Assembly (NCBI GenBank): GCA_028023455.1
Contig: JAQFVV010012669.1
Span: 562,501-626,500, forward strand
Origin: Epiperipatus broadwayi
Lineage: Eukaryota; Onychophora; Udeonychophora; Euonychophora; Peripatidae
Length of the DNA: 64,000 nt
Reading direction: 5' to 3'
A model generated the notes under the pieces. That model searched no databases and was not told the origin of the DNA. It saw only the letters and a program-made list of their open reading frames with translations. A program made the translations under genes and the position numbers. This document shows, one piece after another, positions 48,495 through 60,782 of this stretch. Each line of letters begins with the position of its first letter. Position 1 is the first letter of the stretch.

Positions 48495-50695
48495 AAATAA
48501 AAGTTTTATCTTTTATCATAAAGAATTATGCCTTTCTTATTATATATATATAAATAAATATGTGATTTATTTGTTTTTAAATATATAAATGATGGATCCT
48601 TTGTTAAATAAATATTGTTTCATATTTCTTTACATATCTAAAGAATTAAACTTAGAAACTACAAATTAGAAAAAGCATTCAATTTGTTTTGTATATTGGG
48701 TACCAGATTTTCTATGCGCTAAATATCAAAGATCCAAAATCATCTTCAGATTGAATTTACAGTAGATATCAGTGCAAAGTAGTAATCAGAGATGATTTCT
48801 GACTTATTAGCTTTCTTCCATTAAGTAGAAAATTCTGTTGCACACTAAAATGTAGTTAAAATATAATATCAGATAATAAAGCTAACTATGATTCAAATCT
48901 TAGTGACTGTAATTTCATCTGTTATTTGGAATGAAATTAGCAACATTGGATGTATGTAGAATAAAATGGTTATCACAAAACCAATAAAGCAGAACTGGTT
49001 ATGTCCAGTAACTAATCTTATTCACAATGTTAATTCTGGAATGAGAAGAAAAAATTACTGCTGATAAGCAAAAATGAAATGTTATCTTAGATGGCTTGGC
49101 ATATTTTGTTTGAACATGTGTAAAGCACTGATGAAAAATATTTACTTTATGGATCTGAAACTTGGGAAATAGCTGTATAAAATAATCATGAAATATGAGA
49201 TTGAGGAATAATATTAAAAATGTATGAAAATATGGAGAATTAAAAATGAATATGTTAAGCAAGAAATGAATATACAGAAAATAATAAGATATAATGAAAA
49301 GAGAAAAGTATCTGATCAGTCATATAAAATTAATAAGTTGACAAAAAATGAAGAAAGAAAATACTTATTTCTCATAAAAAAAGAATGTAAATAATGTGAA
49401 TGTGCTATTTATTTTATTCTATAATATGAATAAAAAACAGAATCTGTTATCCCAAATCTGATCAATTTAAAAGAATAATAACCTGTTCTTTGTGATAAAG
49501 CGGCTTTGACTCTCCAGAAAATACTATTCAAATTAACTTTAAACTGTTATATCTTAAGAACTTAAATGGTTTTGTGTTGTAATAGAGAGAAAAACTCTTG
49601 AACTCAAGGTCCATGGATTGTGTTCCAGTGGTCAGTTTCAGTACTAAAAATTCTTATAAATTATTAAGCAAAAAACCCATTTGTTATTTTTTGTTACTAA
49701 GATGTTTAGAATAGCAGTAGAATGGAGGACACTAGAACTCAAGGTTCATGGATTACTGCTCTACTCTGTCTTTTTCTGATGGCCAAATTTCTTAAGCATT
49801 TCCGAGCAATAACTATTGGACCATTATTACCTTCATTAATGACATGTGTTTCATTATTTTGCAATAAAACTTTAAACAAAAGTTCATAAAAAAATATGAT
49901 GTAAATCATATGAAAATGTCGGATTATCAAGATGGTAGTGACCAATGGCAATGTGCTAATGATGATGATCAAAGTACTATAAATTTGGTCATATGATCAT
50001 TACATCTATCTGCCTTAGTATTTATACTGAATGTAAGTTTAAAAAGTACTATGCTTTAAATATACAAAGTGTGACACTTTTTTTTTTTTAAAAAGCTATT
50101 TTATATATATATAACAATACAAAATATTTCGGAATTAAATTACTCAAACAAAAGTTCACTATTACGTAAGCAATATAAGAAACAAAAACTCTTATACAAA
50201 TAAAATTTTATAAATCTTATTAAATATTTTTTTTTAAAAAAACTTAATTTAAAATATGATTTTTTTTTTTTTGTCTCAATAATCGTATTCAATTCATTGT
50301 GATACATATTGGCAAGATGCCATGCATGTCTCCCAAGTTGCTACAATTAGATTGAGAAAAATGGCAAATTATCTTCTCATCAGAAAAGAATTCAGCTTCC
50401 AGAGGGAGATACATCCTCCCTACATGATGTCAACTAAATTAAAGAGAATAGCAGAATAGCACAGCATAAAAAGTTTTAATGCGAATTTTTAAATATCAGT
50501 GCCAATTAGTTAGCTCTCTCTTAGACACATATATTTTATTCTTTAAAGTAGACATTTTATTCACACTTAACTACTTTACAAAAAAAAGCAAATACTGGAA
50601 ATTAAATAAGTTTTATAAATCTGACAGAATCTTAACATAGACATCATTTGTGAGTAAGTCTAGAGGGCCAAATTTTGTGATTCAGTCAAGAATTA
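48495..50695. other. Intergenic DNA with a diverged ~140-bp duplication
   Basis: GAACTCAAGGTCCATGGATT near 49599 and GAACTCAAGGTTCATGGATT near 49736 are direct repeats about 137 bp apart and may be worn tRNA-like heads. No gene was recognised. Confidence 0.5.
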
Positions 50696-50699
50696 TCTG

Positions 50700-50985
50700 A
50701 AGTATTTGAGAACAAAAACGTATGTATATGCTTATGACCTAGAGTTTGAATTCAATTGAAGTGAAATTATTTTGGCCCATAGCCAATCTAAGTAACCCTC
50801 CAATCGTGATCGGAACGGTATCTAATTACTTTAGCTACAGACTAAAACAAGGATAGAAAACATTTAAATTCTCATCACCTGGAAAACTTCAAGTCTTGAT
50901 AAATGCTGTCATTTTCTTTACTGTTCCACTAGTGATGAAGAGTTGTTGAAAAGGAATGTGTCCTGCAATGAACTATTTAAGAAAA
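50700..50985 (+). mobile_element. tRNA-derived SINE, family 2, copy 4
   Basis: GAGTTTGAATTCA near 50743 fits a B box. The body continues with CCCATAGCCAATC, TTCTCATCACCTGG and CTTTACTGTTCCAC, followed by the shared AATGTGTCCTGCAATGAA tail. Confidence 0.55.
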
Positions 50986-50989
50986 TGAC

Positions 50990-53935
50990 TACTTAATCTT
51001 GTTTTTTAATCTATATATATATGAAACCTATACTATATATAGTTTATTTATTAACATAGCTTATTATTCATAAAATATTTGATAACAATAAATTTTTTAT
51101 TGTTATTATGCAAATAATTACATTTAAATAATAAATTTATAGCTGAAGTGTTTGTTTTCTTATTTAGAATAACTTTAAAGTAAATTATTATAATCTGCTT
51201 CAAAATTATAATATTTTATATTATTAAATATAATAATTCTGAATATTTAATTTTCTTATACAAAAATAAATAAATATAATTGTTTAAATTTTACAGTAGA
51301 ACCATGACTGAGACTTATATCTAGATTCAAGTTAAATTATTAGACATAAAATTAGAGTGAAATATATTAATATATTTCTAAAAATAAAGATATATATTAA
51401 TAGTCTTATAAACGATATTTAACTAATCAATCAATCAAATCAGCAGCTTTATAATTTGATGTCACATCAAAGTAATTAGCCAATCAGCTATGCCAAGATA
51501 ACTGTTTCTTGAGTTCCCTATCAAGTGACAATATGAAAAGACTCTTTTATATAAATACAAAATCTAAGAATTCTCACTGCAGCTCAATGGTTTACATCTG
51601 ATTATGATATTGATTATAAATTTATTGTCTTCTTTCTTCTTTTTTAGACATATATATCCACTACAATGGTTTACATTAAATTTACTAGTAATATCATCTC
51701 TTTTAGAAAATAGATTGCACTAAGCAGCACTTTATTAGAAGACTTTGTGATTCATCTAATTCAATGGCTCTTAACTTTGGGGTTTTGTGTCCACCCAAAG
51801 AATAATAAAATCTCTCTGTACTATTCTTTATAATAAAAAAAATCAGCATCGAAATAAAATAAAAATTGTTAGTTAGACAGAAAAAAAAATATTTATTTTA
51901 GTTTTTTAATAACCAAAACTTAATTACTATGATAAAAGTTAAATATATAGTTTATTTAGAAGCAAAATATCTAATGAAATTAATAGGATTTCCAAAATTA
52001 TTATATCAAAAAACTAAATAAAAGACAACCAAAATATTATAAAAAAAAAAAACTTTTTAATTAAAACTAATGAAAACCTTGAGCTTGTTTTGCAAAACAC
52101 ATTTTTTTTTAACATCAGGCACCTATAAGGTCAGCTAGTAATTGCACACTATGGGGCTAAAATGACATATGACAAAGAGTGCCTAAGTCTGGATATTTTT
52201 GACTATAACAAACAGCTGACAAAGACAAAATAGTTTTAATATTTTTTTAATTCTAGGTTTACAATATTGAATAAATTATTTAAATATAATTTTTCAAAAT
52301 AGTTTATTATTTTATATAGCACCAGTAAAATGCATACATAAATTGAGAATCATTAATCTTTTACAATTAGGATGCCATGGTATTCCCATACCAAAGTCTC
52401 AACAAGAGAACAAAACTCCCATTAAATTGACCAAAATGAGATTTTTTTTCTTAACTGGATGCAGAAGTATAGTTTTGAGTTTGTAGTTTTCTTCAATATT
52501 CTAAACTATTCAAGGGAATCTCATATAAAATTATTATACAGCATACACGTGGTTGCTCTATTAAAAAAATGTGTGCATGCATGCACGCACATTTAGTTTT
52601 AATAATTGTCTATTAATAATCTTGTTTTTTTAAAAAAGAAATATATGATAAATTAAAAATTATACTGCTATAAATAATATTACTTCTACTTTTAATTTTT
52701 ACTGTTCTCATGAGAAAACTCTATACAAGACTGTGATGAAAGAGATTGGTTTTATAGTAGAAAAAAAAAACTTTCAACAAATGTGACATAAAATAAAAGA
52801 AGCCCGATTGGATGAAAAGAAATATGGATTCATATCTAATAAAATAAATGCCAGCAACACAAAATATAGTGATAATACTATACATATAATCAAAAATTCA
52901 TAAGATCTCAAACTCTAAAAATGTTAAAAAATGAAAAGATGAAATTGTAGGTGAATATAAAGTATTTATTCCTTGGACTATTCATCAACAACAAAGGAGC
53001 TATTAGTCAAAAAATTAATTACAGAATATTGGTAAGAATTGCCATAAAAAATATTTTTAGATGTAAGAAAATGTCTTTAAAAATGAAGTCAAAAACTATT
53101 TAATATGTAGTGTTTTCTGTGACTCTGTAGATACAAGAGCAGTTTTCATTATCCTACTTTAATGCTATTTATTCTAGGACTGAATAATCCACAGAAATTA
53201 ATTTATATGTGTTTATAATATCCACATTACGATACCAGTTTCTAGCTTTGCCATCATCCATAAGAATGTGATCAATAGACAACAGACTATATAATGCTAT
53301 AATATTCATGATCTCAGTCTAGATAATAGTTTCGTAAATAAGAGCATCAAAAAGGTACTTTTTATTCCTTTATATTATACAAATTAATAGCCTAAAATTT
53401 GAAAAGAAAATTTATAAAGTTTTGCATCTAAAATAAAATTGCTTGACTATCAGACATGTGATGTAGTTGTTGAAATTTTCTATGAATATAAAAAAACACA
53501 CACACATAGAAAAATATTGATGATTTGAACTGTAGTACAATTTTCTGGACAGTAAAAAAATGGATAAAATAATAGTCGATCACATTAGAGTTCAACTCTC
53601 CCTTGAAAACAAATCAAGTTAAAAATGTATTATTTTTGCCATATCATGAGATGATCTTTTTTATTATAAAAATGTATACAGCTTTCAAAAGTTGGTGATG
53701 AAAGGGAAAAAGACAATCAGCAATGAGATTAATAAATTCCATCATCAGAATAATCAATATATGATTGTGGGTTGGTGGAGAAAGCAAACAGATGACAAAT
53801 AATTTTTTAAAATGTTATTCATATAATTGCTAGGAGTTACTGTTGACTGATAGCTTCTAATAATTTCCAAATTTCTTTTAGAAGAATCATTTAATTAAAA
53901 CAATTTTAAATTCATTTTAATTTCAATATTCGCTT
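50990..53935. other. AT-rich intergenic DNA with one ribozyme-family trace
   Basis: About 53218-53285 on the minus strand reads GGATGATGGCAAAGCTAGAAACTGGT, which follows the 455-bp family's ribozyme (CTGATGATGGC...GAAACTAGTC) with several changes. It is a fossil copy. A TGCATGCATGCACGCACA run lies near 52573. No gene was recognised. Confidence 0.45.
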
Positions 53936-54079
53936 AATACATTGTTACCATATGTTAACTGTGCTACCTCCACTCCCTTCCATACAATTCTAGCTACATT
54001 ATATTTATTAAATGAAAACACTGCTAATTTCTTTATCAGTCCTTTTCTTTTCTTTTTTTCATTAATCTTTTTTTTCCTC

Positions 54080-56310
54080 CTATTCATCCAAGAAATGTCT
54101 CTGATTACTTAAGACAATTCCCAAATAGTTAAACCTATTCACCACACTTAACTTCATATCCCCCAATAAAGATTCTTTGTCTTCACTTCCTCCAGAATTA
54201 ATCATTATTAATTTTGATTTTTCTTCACTAAATTTAATCCCCATCTCTTTACTCACCCTTACATATGTCATCAACATAACTTCCATACCTTCCCTTTTTT
54301 CTGTGCACAAGAAAACATCATCTGCAAAAAAGACCTGATAATGTATATCCTCACTTGCCACCTATTAATGGTATCTCTAGCCCTCTTCCTAATCTTTCTA
54401 TTGATCTTTCCATTTCTCTCAAATACAACAAGAACAAAATAGTTGATATAGGGTGTCTTTGACTTAGTCCACTCTATTTTTAACTTTAACTGATTCTATA
54501 TTCCCTAATTGATATGTGTAGTAATTATTTTCATATAATCTCTTAATAATATCCACTAAACTCCATCCATTCCTAAATTTACTCAACTTATCCATAATAT
54601 ATTTCTATTTACTCTATCATATGCCTTCTCTATATCTATAAAAACCAGATATAACTGCCTACCTGTACTACTCATATCTATAATTTATGTGACTACAAAT
54701 AACTGTCTCTTATATGCCTATCCAATTGAAAACCCTTTCAGCCACCACATATGCAAACACTTTATATAACACTGATTTTACCACTATCAGTCTATAATTG
54801 CTTAGCTTTGTATGATCCTTACCCTTTTCTTTAAATAGTAGCCTTATTCTTGCATTACTCCAACTATCCAGAAAATCTCTCTTCTGTACCATCTTATTAA
54901 AACATGATAATAGGTTTAATTTTTCCCTATGTCCTAAATTCATTACCATCACTGTTGCTCATCTATCCAAACCTCTTGCCTTCCCACCTTTCAATTTCTT
55001 CCTTGCCTCATTCAATTCATTTTCTGTAAATATAATATTTTCATGTAACATCTTTTCTATATCCATTACATACTTATTTAAGATTATCTCTAATTCTTCT
55101 CTAGAGATACACTCTTTTTTTCCTCATTATCTAGTAATACAATTTCTCTCTCCCCATACATTCCTTCTTTTAATGTATTTCCAAAATTTCTTACTCCCAT
55201 CTCTTCAACTTTTATTAATATTCTACAACAATTTACTATTCAATTTCATTTTGTCTATATAATTATCTATTTTAGCCAACTTCTTTTTTCAAATACTTTT
55301 CTCATTTAACAATAAAGTCTTTTTCACTTTCATTGTTCTTAGTAGCACACATATTCTCTAAATGCTTTTCCCCTCTCTTTTACACTTTTACTAACTCTCA
55401 TTATTTTATTTTATTCTTCTGAATATTCACACCTAAAACTCTATTTGCCACTTTTTCTACTTCAACACACCAGTCTTTATATTCATCCCTAACCAACTCT
55501 TCCATGGTTTCTTCAACTTTTATTTTATATTCTTCTAACTTATTTTTATCAATCATTCTCCATCCACATTTTCCACTATCCTTTTTATTTTTATTACTAT
55601 TTTCCATCACATTACTAACCATTTCTATTATAAATAAACTATGATCATTGTTACATACTCTCTCACCATTATTAAACACTTTAATTTTCCATGCTTTATT
55701 TATTCCCTCTTTCTATACTAATACAGAATATATTGTGTGAAATACATTATTTCTAGACCATGTATATTGTCCCTCATAAATATTTGACAAATTTACAATG
55801 CTCAAATTCACTCTCTAACAAAAATTCTTCAAAAGCTGTTCATTTTTGTTATCTCCATCATCAATTTCTTCAATATGCCCATTCATATCCCCTAAAACTA
55901 TTATTCTCTTCCCCTTATCTTTAAAACTCATATTAACTAAGCATTAATATATGCTACTGTTTCATTCCATTATAGCTTGACTATTTCCAGTAGCTATACA
56001 CACTATAACCACCATCCATTTATTGTCTTCCCAACCTTATTTCAACCACAAATGTTCCTGACATTTAACTATATTTAAATATTTTTGACATAATTCCTAC
56101 AACATCACCCCCTTTTTCTTTTCTATTTATATCCTGCCATACCAAGTCTTCCAGTATAGTTCTTCTTCTTCTCTTGGATGTGTTTCCACTACTGCTAATA
56201 CCTCAAGCTCATTTTTAATTGCTTTAATTCCAGTCATTTTTCTGGTCTCCTACCATTTTGCATATTCAAATATCTAATTTTAACAATTTCTTCTTTCCTA
56301 ATTACTTTTT
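54080..56310 (-). pseudogene. LINE ORF2 (segment A): endonuclease and reverse transcriptase
   Basis: The endonuclease starts near 56290 with KIRYLNMQNGRR and has AVVETH (metal-binding Glu) and, near 55880, VLGDMNGHIEE, the catalytic 'GDxNGHI' motif of APE-type nucleases. The linker (55679-55401) has CGWRMIDKNKLEEYK. The RT begins with ELNEARKKLKGGKARGLD near 54995, then LFKEKGKDHTKLSNYR, a YDRVNR-like palm motif, FFADDVFLC (catalytic FADD, about 54316-54342) and FNYLGI. The protein would nick DNA and reverse-transcribe the LINE RNA at the nick. Many frameshifts and stops interrupt it, and the C-terminal part is missing. Confidence 0.85.
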
Positions 56311-56595
56311 TATAAATTCTTTTGACTCTTTCTTCTTCATTATATTTATAAATAACTTGCTTACCATTAATTTTACAAATCCATTCCCTCTCCACATCTA
56401 CATTTATATCTAAATCAGCTATCCATTATTTCTTACACCCTGTCCATTCTTCTTCTTTCTGATAACACTGCAATTCAAACCCCCCTTTAAAAGTTTCCTA
56501 AACTATATTTTTTATAAATCAGATTTCCTAATACTTCACATCCTCAAACATAACATCATTTCTCTCAAACAAATTTTTTATAGAACATGACCTAT

Positions 56596-57357
56596 CTAAC
56601 ATAATAATCCAACTATTCCTACTCTTCCTTCAATCTTATTCAAATTTCTAATCAATTCTATATACTCATCCATTACTCTCTCCAATGGCTTTGACAAATT
56701 TGTCCCTAACATAACATACACATCTCTACTCTCTTGTTTTTTTACCTTATCTGTAACATCCCTAATTTTAGCTCCAGGCAGACATATTCTTACATATGTT
56801 TCTACTTTCCTTTGCAATTATATCTCCACATTCTCTAATTAGTGAAACTCCTATTAATATTGTCTCATAGTCTACTTTACTTACTTTGTCCATAACATTC
56901 TCTTCCACTTTCTGGACTTCCTTATCTACTTCTTCCTCATCATTGCTATCTATTTTTTTATCCATATCTCTTGTCACTCCACTAAAAACATACTCTATTC
57001 TATCGTCCTCAACTACATTTTTCTACATTTCTTCTAACATTCTCTTTAAGCTATTTACACTTAAAAACCACTTTTCACATCTTTTATCATACTTACACAC
57101 TGTCTACATAACTATAAACCTGTTACATCTTTCCTAGTCTTGATTAAGCATTTCAAATGATAAACCTCATCACATACAATACACTCTACCACAGCACACC
57201 TAATTTCTTTCTGACTATTATATATACATTGTGGAATAAAACACAATCCATATTCCTTATTTTTCAAATCGCCTACTCTACAATTAATTTTGTGCTTCCT
57301 CTCATACTCTTCAAACTGCTTTATACAAAAGGAGACAAACTTTACTTTCAATAGCAA
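56596..57357 (-). pseudogene. LINE ORF1: PHD finger plus SGNH esterase
   Basis: From 57357 the frame gives a Cys/His array: CAVVECIVCD, YHLKC, then LCRQC after a stop, in PHD-finger order (C4-H-C3). An acidic stretch (DSNDEEEVDKEVQKVEE) follows. ILIGVSLIREC at about 56857 is where the GDSL motif of SGNH hydrolases should lie, and its Asp is now Val. One frameshift near 56815 leads into CLPGAKIRDV and then VMLGTN, the family's block III. Such ORF1 proteins are thought to act in LINE RNP assembly or membrane contact. At least three stops and the frameshift make it non-functional. Confidence 0.75.
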
Positions 57358-57760
57358 TTGATAAACATGTGTTTTTCAGCCTTAGGTCTCAAAACACTAT
57401 CTTCTTTCTCAAATAAATCACTTCCTTTCTTAAATTAAAAAAATCTTTAATAGCAAAATTACTAAAACCCCAACTAACCTTATGTGCAACATACTTATAA
57501 AGCCTCCTTACGGTAACACCCCCACAACAAAAAAAATTTTACTTCTATATTTAAAATGATGAAATGAAACACTTTCTAAATGTTATCAATATTATTTTTG
57601 ATCTTTCCAAATTCAATTAAAACTATCTCTCTTGACCCAATCTTTTCTCCATGTCTACACAGTAAGCATACACTTTTTGTATCAATCTCTTTTCTTATAA
57701 TAATTGCAAATAAAATATAAACTTTTAACTTACTTTACAGAACACAACAGCAATGTCAGT
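57357..57760 (-). other. Junction: 3' end of LINE segment B to 5' leader of segment A
   Basis: This stretch joins the end of one LINE order to the start of the next. It contains TGATGTGATGTGAAGTGATG near 57765 and a GTGTTACCGTAAGGAGGC string near 57505. I cannot place the exact junction, and I see no poly-A or tandem-repeat tail that would mark a normal 3' end. Confidence 0.4.
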
Positions 57761-57956
57761 ACAGTGATGTGATGTGAAGTGATGCACTATGACTTCTCCT
57801 TATACAATCAGAAATCTCTCAGCAAATATGCCTAGAAAAACCTGTTAGCCACTTTAACTTTCCATTCCCCATCCTAAGTTTTCCCATATTCTTCTCTATC
57901 CTTCTCCATTCCCATTTCCAAAAACATAATCTTTGTCAACTCCATGGCCTTTATAT

Positions 57957-59876
57957 CTAACCCCCCTTATCTTTTCCCAAACCCAGTATAAAGAACAATA
58001 ACCCACTTTCTGTATAATCATTTTGTTTATATTTATTTTTCCACAACTTCAGTATTTGTACCCTTTCTTCTTTCAGGCATTTACATTCAATTAACAAATG
58101 CCTAATATTTTCTATGCTTTTCTTAAACAATTTGCAGACTGTCACCCACATTTTTCCATTTATGTGTACATTCCCTTGTTGCTAAAGATTCCATTTGAGC
58201 CTTAAACAGTGAACTACTTTCCTTGCTATTATCATAAATTAACTTGCACCCAATATTCTTCTTACTTCTAAATATATTTACTCTTTTTACTCTTCATACT
58301 AGTTCTCCATTTCTCCAACTCCCTATTCTTTATTAATGCATCTATTCTTCTATCTCATTCTTTAACACTATAACAATCAACAATTCTATCAACACAATCA
58401 TCCCACCTTTTGTAAAAGTATACTGACATAAATTCTTTGTCCAAATCTTGTTGCATGCCCTTTATTCATAACCCAATTCAATACTATTTTAGCTATTCTT
58501 TTATTATCCATAAACTGCAATCTATTGAACATTTTAATTTTGTTTTTTGCATCTCTCATATAAAAACTTGATCATCCAATTTCTCCTTGAAATATCTCTT
58601 TTGCCATCCACCCATCTGCATTTAATGCATGTCTTCCTACTCCTCTTTGTAATTTTTCTAAGTAAGCTAATATTCACATGATCACCATCTTATACTAGCA
58701 CATAAATGATGGCCACAAGCCAAAAACTAGTCTAGGGATATTGGATGAGTAGGCACTAGATAGAGATTTTATGCACAAACCTTCTGGCATCCATTGATTA
58801 CTCTGGTTGGCACAGGGTGGCACTACTATATGGAGAGTTTTGCCTTTGTTTAAGCTAATATTCCTTTACTAACACATAACACATTGTTACCATATGTTAA
58901 CCCTGCTACTGCCACTCCCTTCCATATAATTTTAGCTACATCATATTTATTATATAGAACACTTAAATTTTGTTATCAATCCATTTCTTTCCTTTGCTTC
59001 ATTTATCAATTTTTTCTCCCACTCATCCAAGCAATTTCTCTGATTACTTAAGATGATTCCCAAATATTTATATCTATTTACAATACTTAACTTTATATCC
59101 CCCAGTAAAAATTCCTTGTCTTTTCTTTTCCAGTATTAATCATCATTACTTTTGATTTTTTCCTGCTAAATTTAATCCCAATCTCTTTACACACCCTTGC
59201 ACATATCCTCAGCATAACTTCCACATCTTCCCTTCTTTCTACACACAAAAAGATATCATCTGTAAATAAAAGACCCGACAATGTATATACTCCCTTGCCA
59301 CCAATTAATGGCATCTCTACCTCTCTTCCTAGTCTTTCTATCACTCTCTATTTCTTTCAAATACAACCAAAACAAAATAAGTGACCCAGGGTATCCTTGC
59401 CTTAGTCCCACCCCATTTTTAACTTTAACTGATTCTATATTCCCTAATTGATATATAAAGTAATCATTTTCATATAATTTCTTAATAATATCCACTAAAG
59501 CTCCATCCATTCCCAAATTTATTAAACTTATTCATAATCTATTTCTATTTACTCTATCATACACCTTCTCTATATCTATAAAAATCATATATAACTGTGT
59601 ACATGTATTCCTACTCATATCCATAAGTTGTGCAACTACAAATAAACTGTCTCCTATATACCTATCTGATCAAAAATTTCCTTGCATTTCTCCCACTATA
59701 TTATTTTATTCCAACCATTTTGCAACCCTTCCAGCCACCATATATGAGAAAACTTTATATAGCACTGACCTTACTGCTATAGTTCTATAATTGTTTAACT
59801 TTTTATGATCCTTACCCTTTACTTTAAATAGTAGCCTTACTCTTGTGTTACTCCAACTACTCGGAAAATCTCTCTT
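57957..59876 (-). pseudogene. LINE ORF2 (segment B): RT and C-terminal zinc domain
   Basis: From 59876 the worn frames give KDHKKLNNYR, then GLRQGYPGSLILF (RT motif 'GxRQGxPLS'), SGLLFTDDIFLC (catalytic FADD changed to FTDD) and a palm end. After the insertion at 58663-58863 come GRHALNADGWMAKEIF and, in 58151-57957, NIRHLLIECKCLKEERV. The last is the Cys/His motif found at the C-terminus of many LINE ORF2 proteins ('ExxxHLLxxC'). The frame shows several shifts and stops. Confidence 0.75.
58663..58863. mobile_element. Hammerhead-family insertion inside the LINE, 13-bp TSD
   Basis: TAAGCTAATATTC is repeated exactly at 58663-58675 and 58851-58863, with 175 bp between. The insert starts with 25 bases of the unit's direct-orientation end (ACATGATCACCA). 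It then switches to the inverted orientation and ends with the GAGTTTTGCCTTTGTT terminus. Both ends are within a few bases of those used by the 20.1-21.8 kb block. The ribozyme keeps ATGATGGCC...GCCA, AAAACTAGTC and the 3' helix I strand, but lost the 5' helix I strand at the switch. It must be younger than the LINE copy it interrupts. Confidence 0.85.
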
Positions 59877-59889
59877 ATACTCTAGGCTG

Positions 59890-60780
59890 CCATCTATTGG
59901 GTGATGAAAGCTTTGTACTTTTTTTCTCTTAGCTAATAATAGTTATATATTCCTTTACCAATCAATGGTATGGATAACTGGGTTGCTATGGTACAGCTAC
60001 CTGAAAAAAAGATACTAACCCTCAGAAGTGTGCAATAAAGTATCAGCTAGCAAGGATATGACAAGATGTACTAACCCATGTACTATAAATATTTCAAACA
60101 ATAAAACATCTATAGTATATATTATTATAATTTGATTCACACCTGGAAAACTTTATGCAATCATGACTTTGGCATTAACCATTCAGATAAATTCATTAAT
60201 GAATTGCAAAAATCATTTATTAAACTAGATATTATTCCTGGCCCTGATATAAATTTTTGAATTAATGTACCTGCTTTTTAATTAAACATAAATATATGAA
60301 ATAATTCATTTTTACCTCTTTTTTTCAGGTGTAATATCTTTTTTAGATAATCTTAAAATTTTCATTCCACCTCTCATTCTTAATTCAGATGACAATTGTT
60401 CACACATTTCATCTTGTTTTAAGAATAAGTGATGGAATAGAAGTTTTAATATCATTGTTAGTCAATATATGTAATGAAACTTCAATCCACCATAGAGAAA
60501 ATAAATGATAATATTGAAAAATAAAGGTACTAAGATTAAAAAAAAAATTACAGAAAATAACAATTTACTGTTAGGTTTTATAGATGCTAAGCACATTTTA
60601 TCTGTTATCTTTAAGTACAACTCAAATATTTTAATTCAAAACACTTCACATCATTTATGTAAAATGTATATATTTAATTTTAATATCACAATAATTATAT
60701 ATGTTGAAAAAAATCAACATTAGTATTAATAAGAATGAGTGGAGAAAATATAGCATTTACATTTCGAAGAATTTTATTTA
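59890..60780. other. Intergenic DNA, nothing recognised
   Basis: The 72-codon frame at 60505-60723 is AT-driven and has no motif. Confidence 0.5.
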
Positions 60781-60782
60781 TC

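Larger units (their letters stand above)
53938..57750 (-). mobile_element. CR1-like LINE, segment A (5' end to RT palm)
   Basis: Reading down the minus strand come a leader, ORF1 with PHD finger and SGNH esterase, the start of ORF2 with an APE-type endonuclease, the linker and most of the RT. The element stops just after the palm at 53938, without the thumb or C-terminal domain. PHD plus esterase in ORF1 is a mark of the CR1/L2 superfamily. Stops and frameshifts are spread throughout. LINEs normally lose their 5' end, so a copy with its 5' end but not its 3' end is unusual. Confidence 0.8.
57760..59876 (-). mobile_element. CR1-like LINE, segment B (RT to 3' end)
   Basis: On the minus strand this segment starts inside the RT at 59876 and runs through the thumb and C-terminal domain to about 57760. 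Bases 58882-59876 duplicate 53938-54885 of segment A with about 10-15% difference. Both segments share orientation. B lacks everything 5' of the RT, and A lacks everything 3' of it, so together they form a permuted element with a 1-kb overlap. Confidence 0.75.

Noticed and set aside
57109-57354. Plus-strand frames of 65-83 codons at 56886-57137 and 57157-57354
   Set aside because: They are antisense to the LINE ORF1, whose PHD and esterase motifs identify the minus strand as coding.
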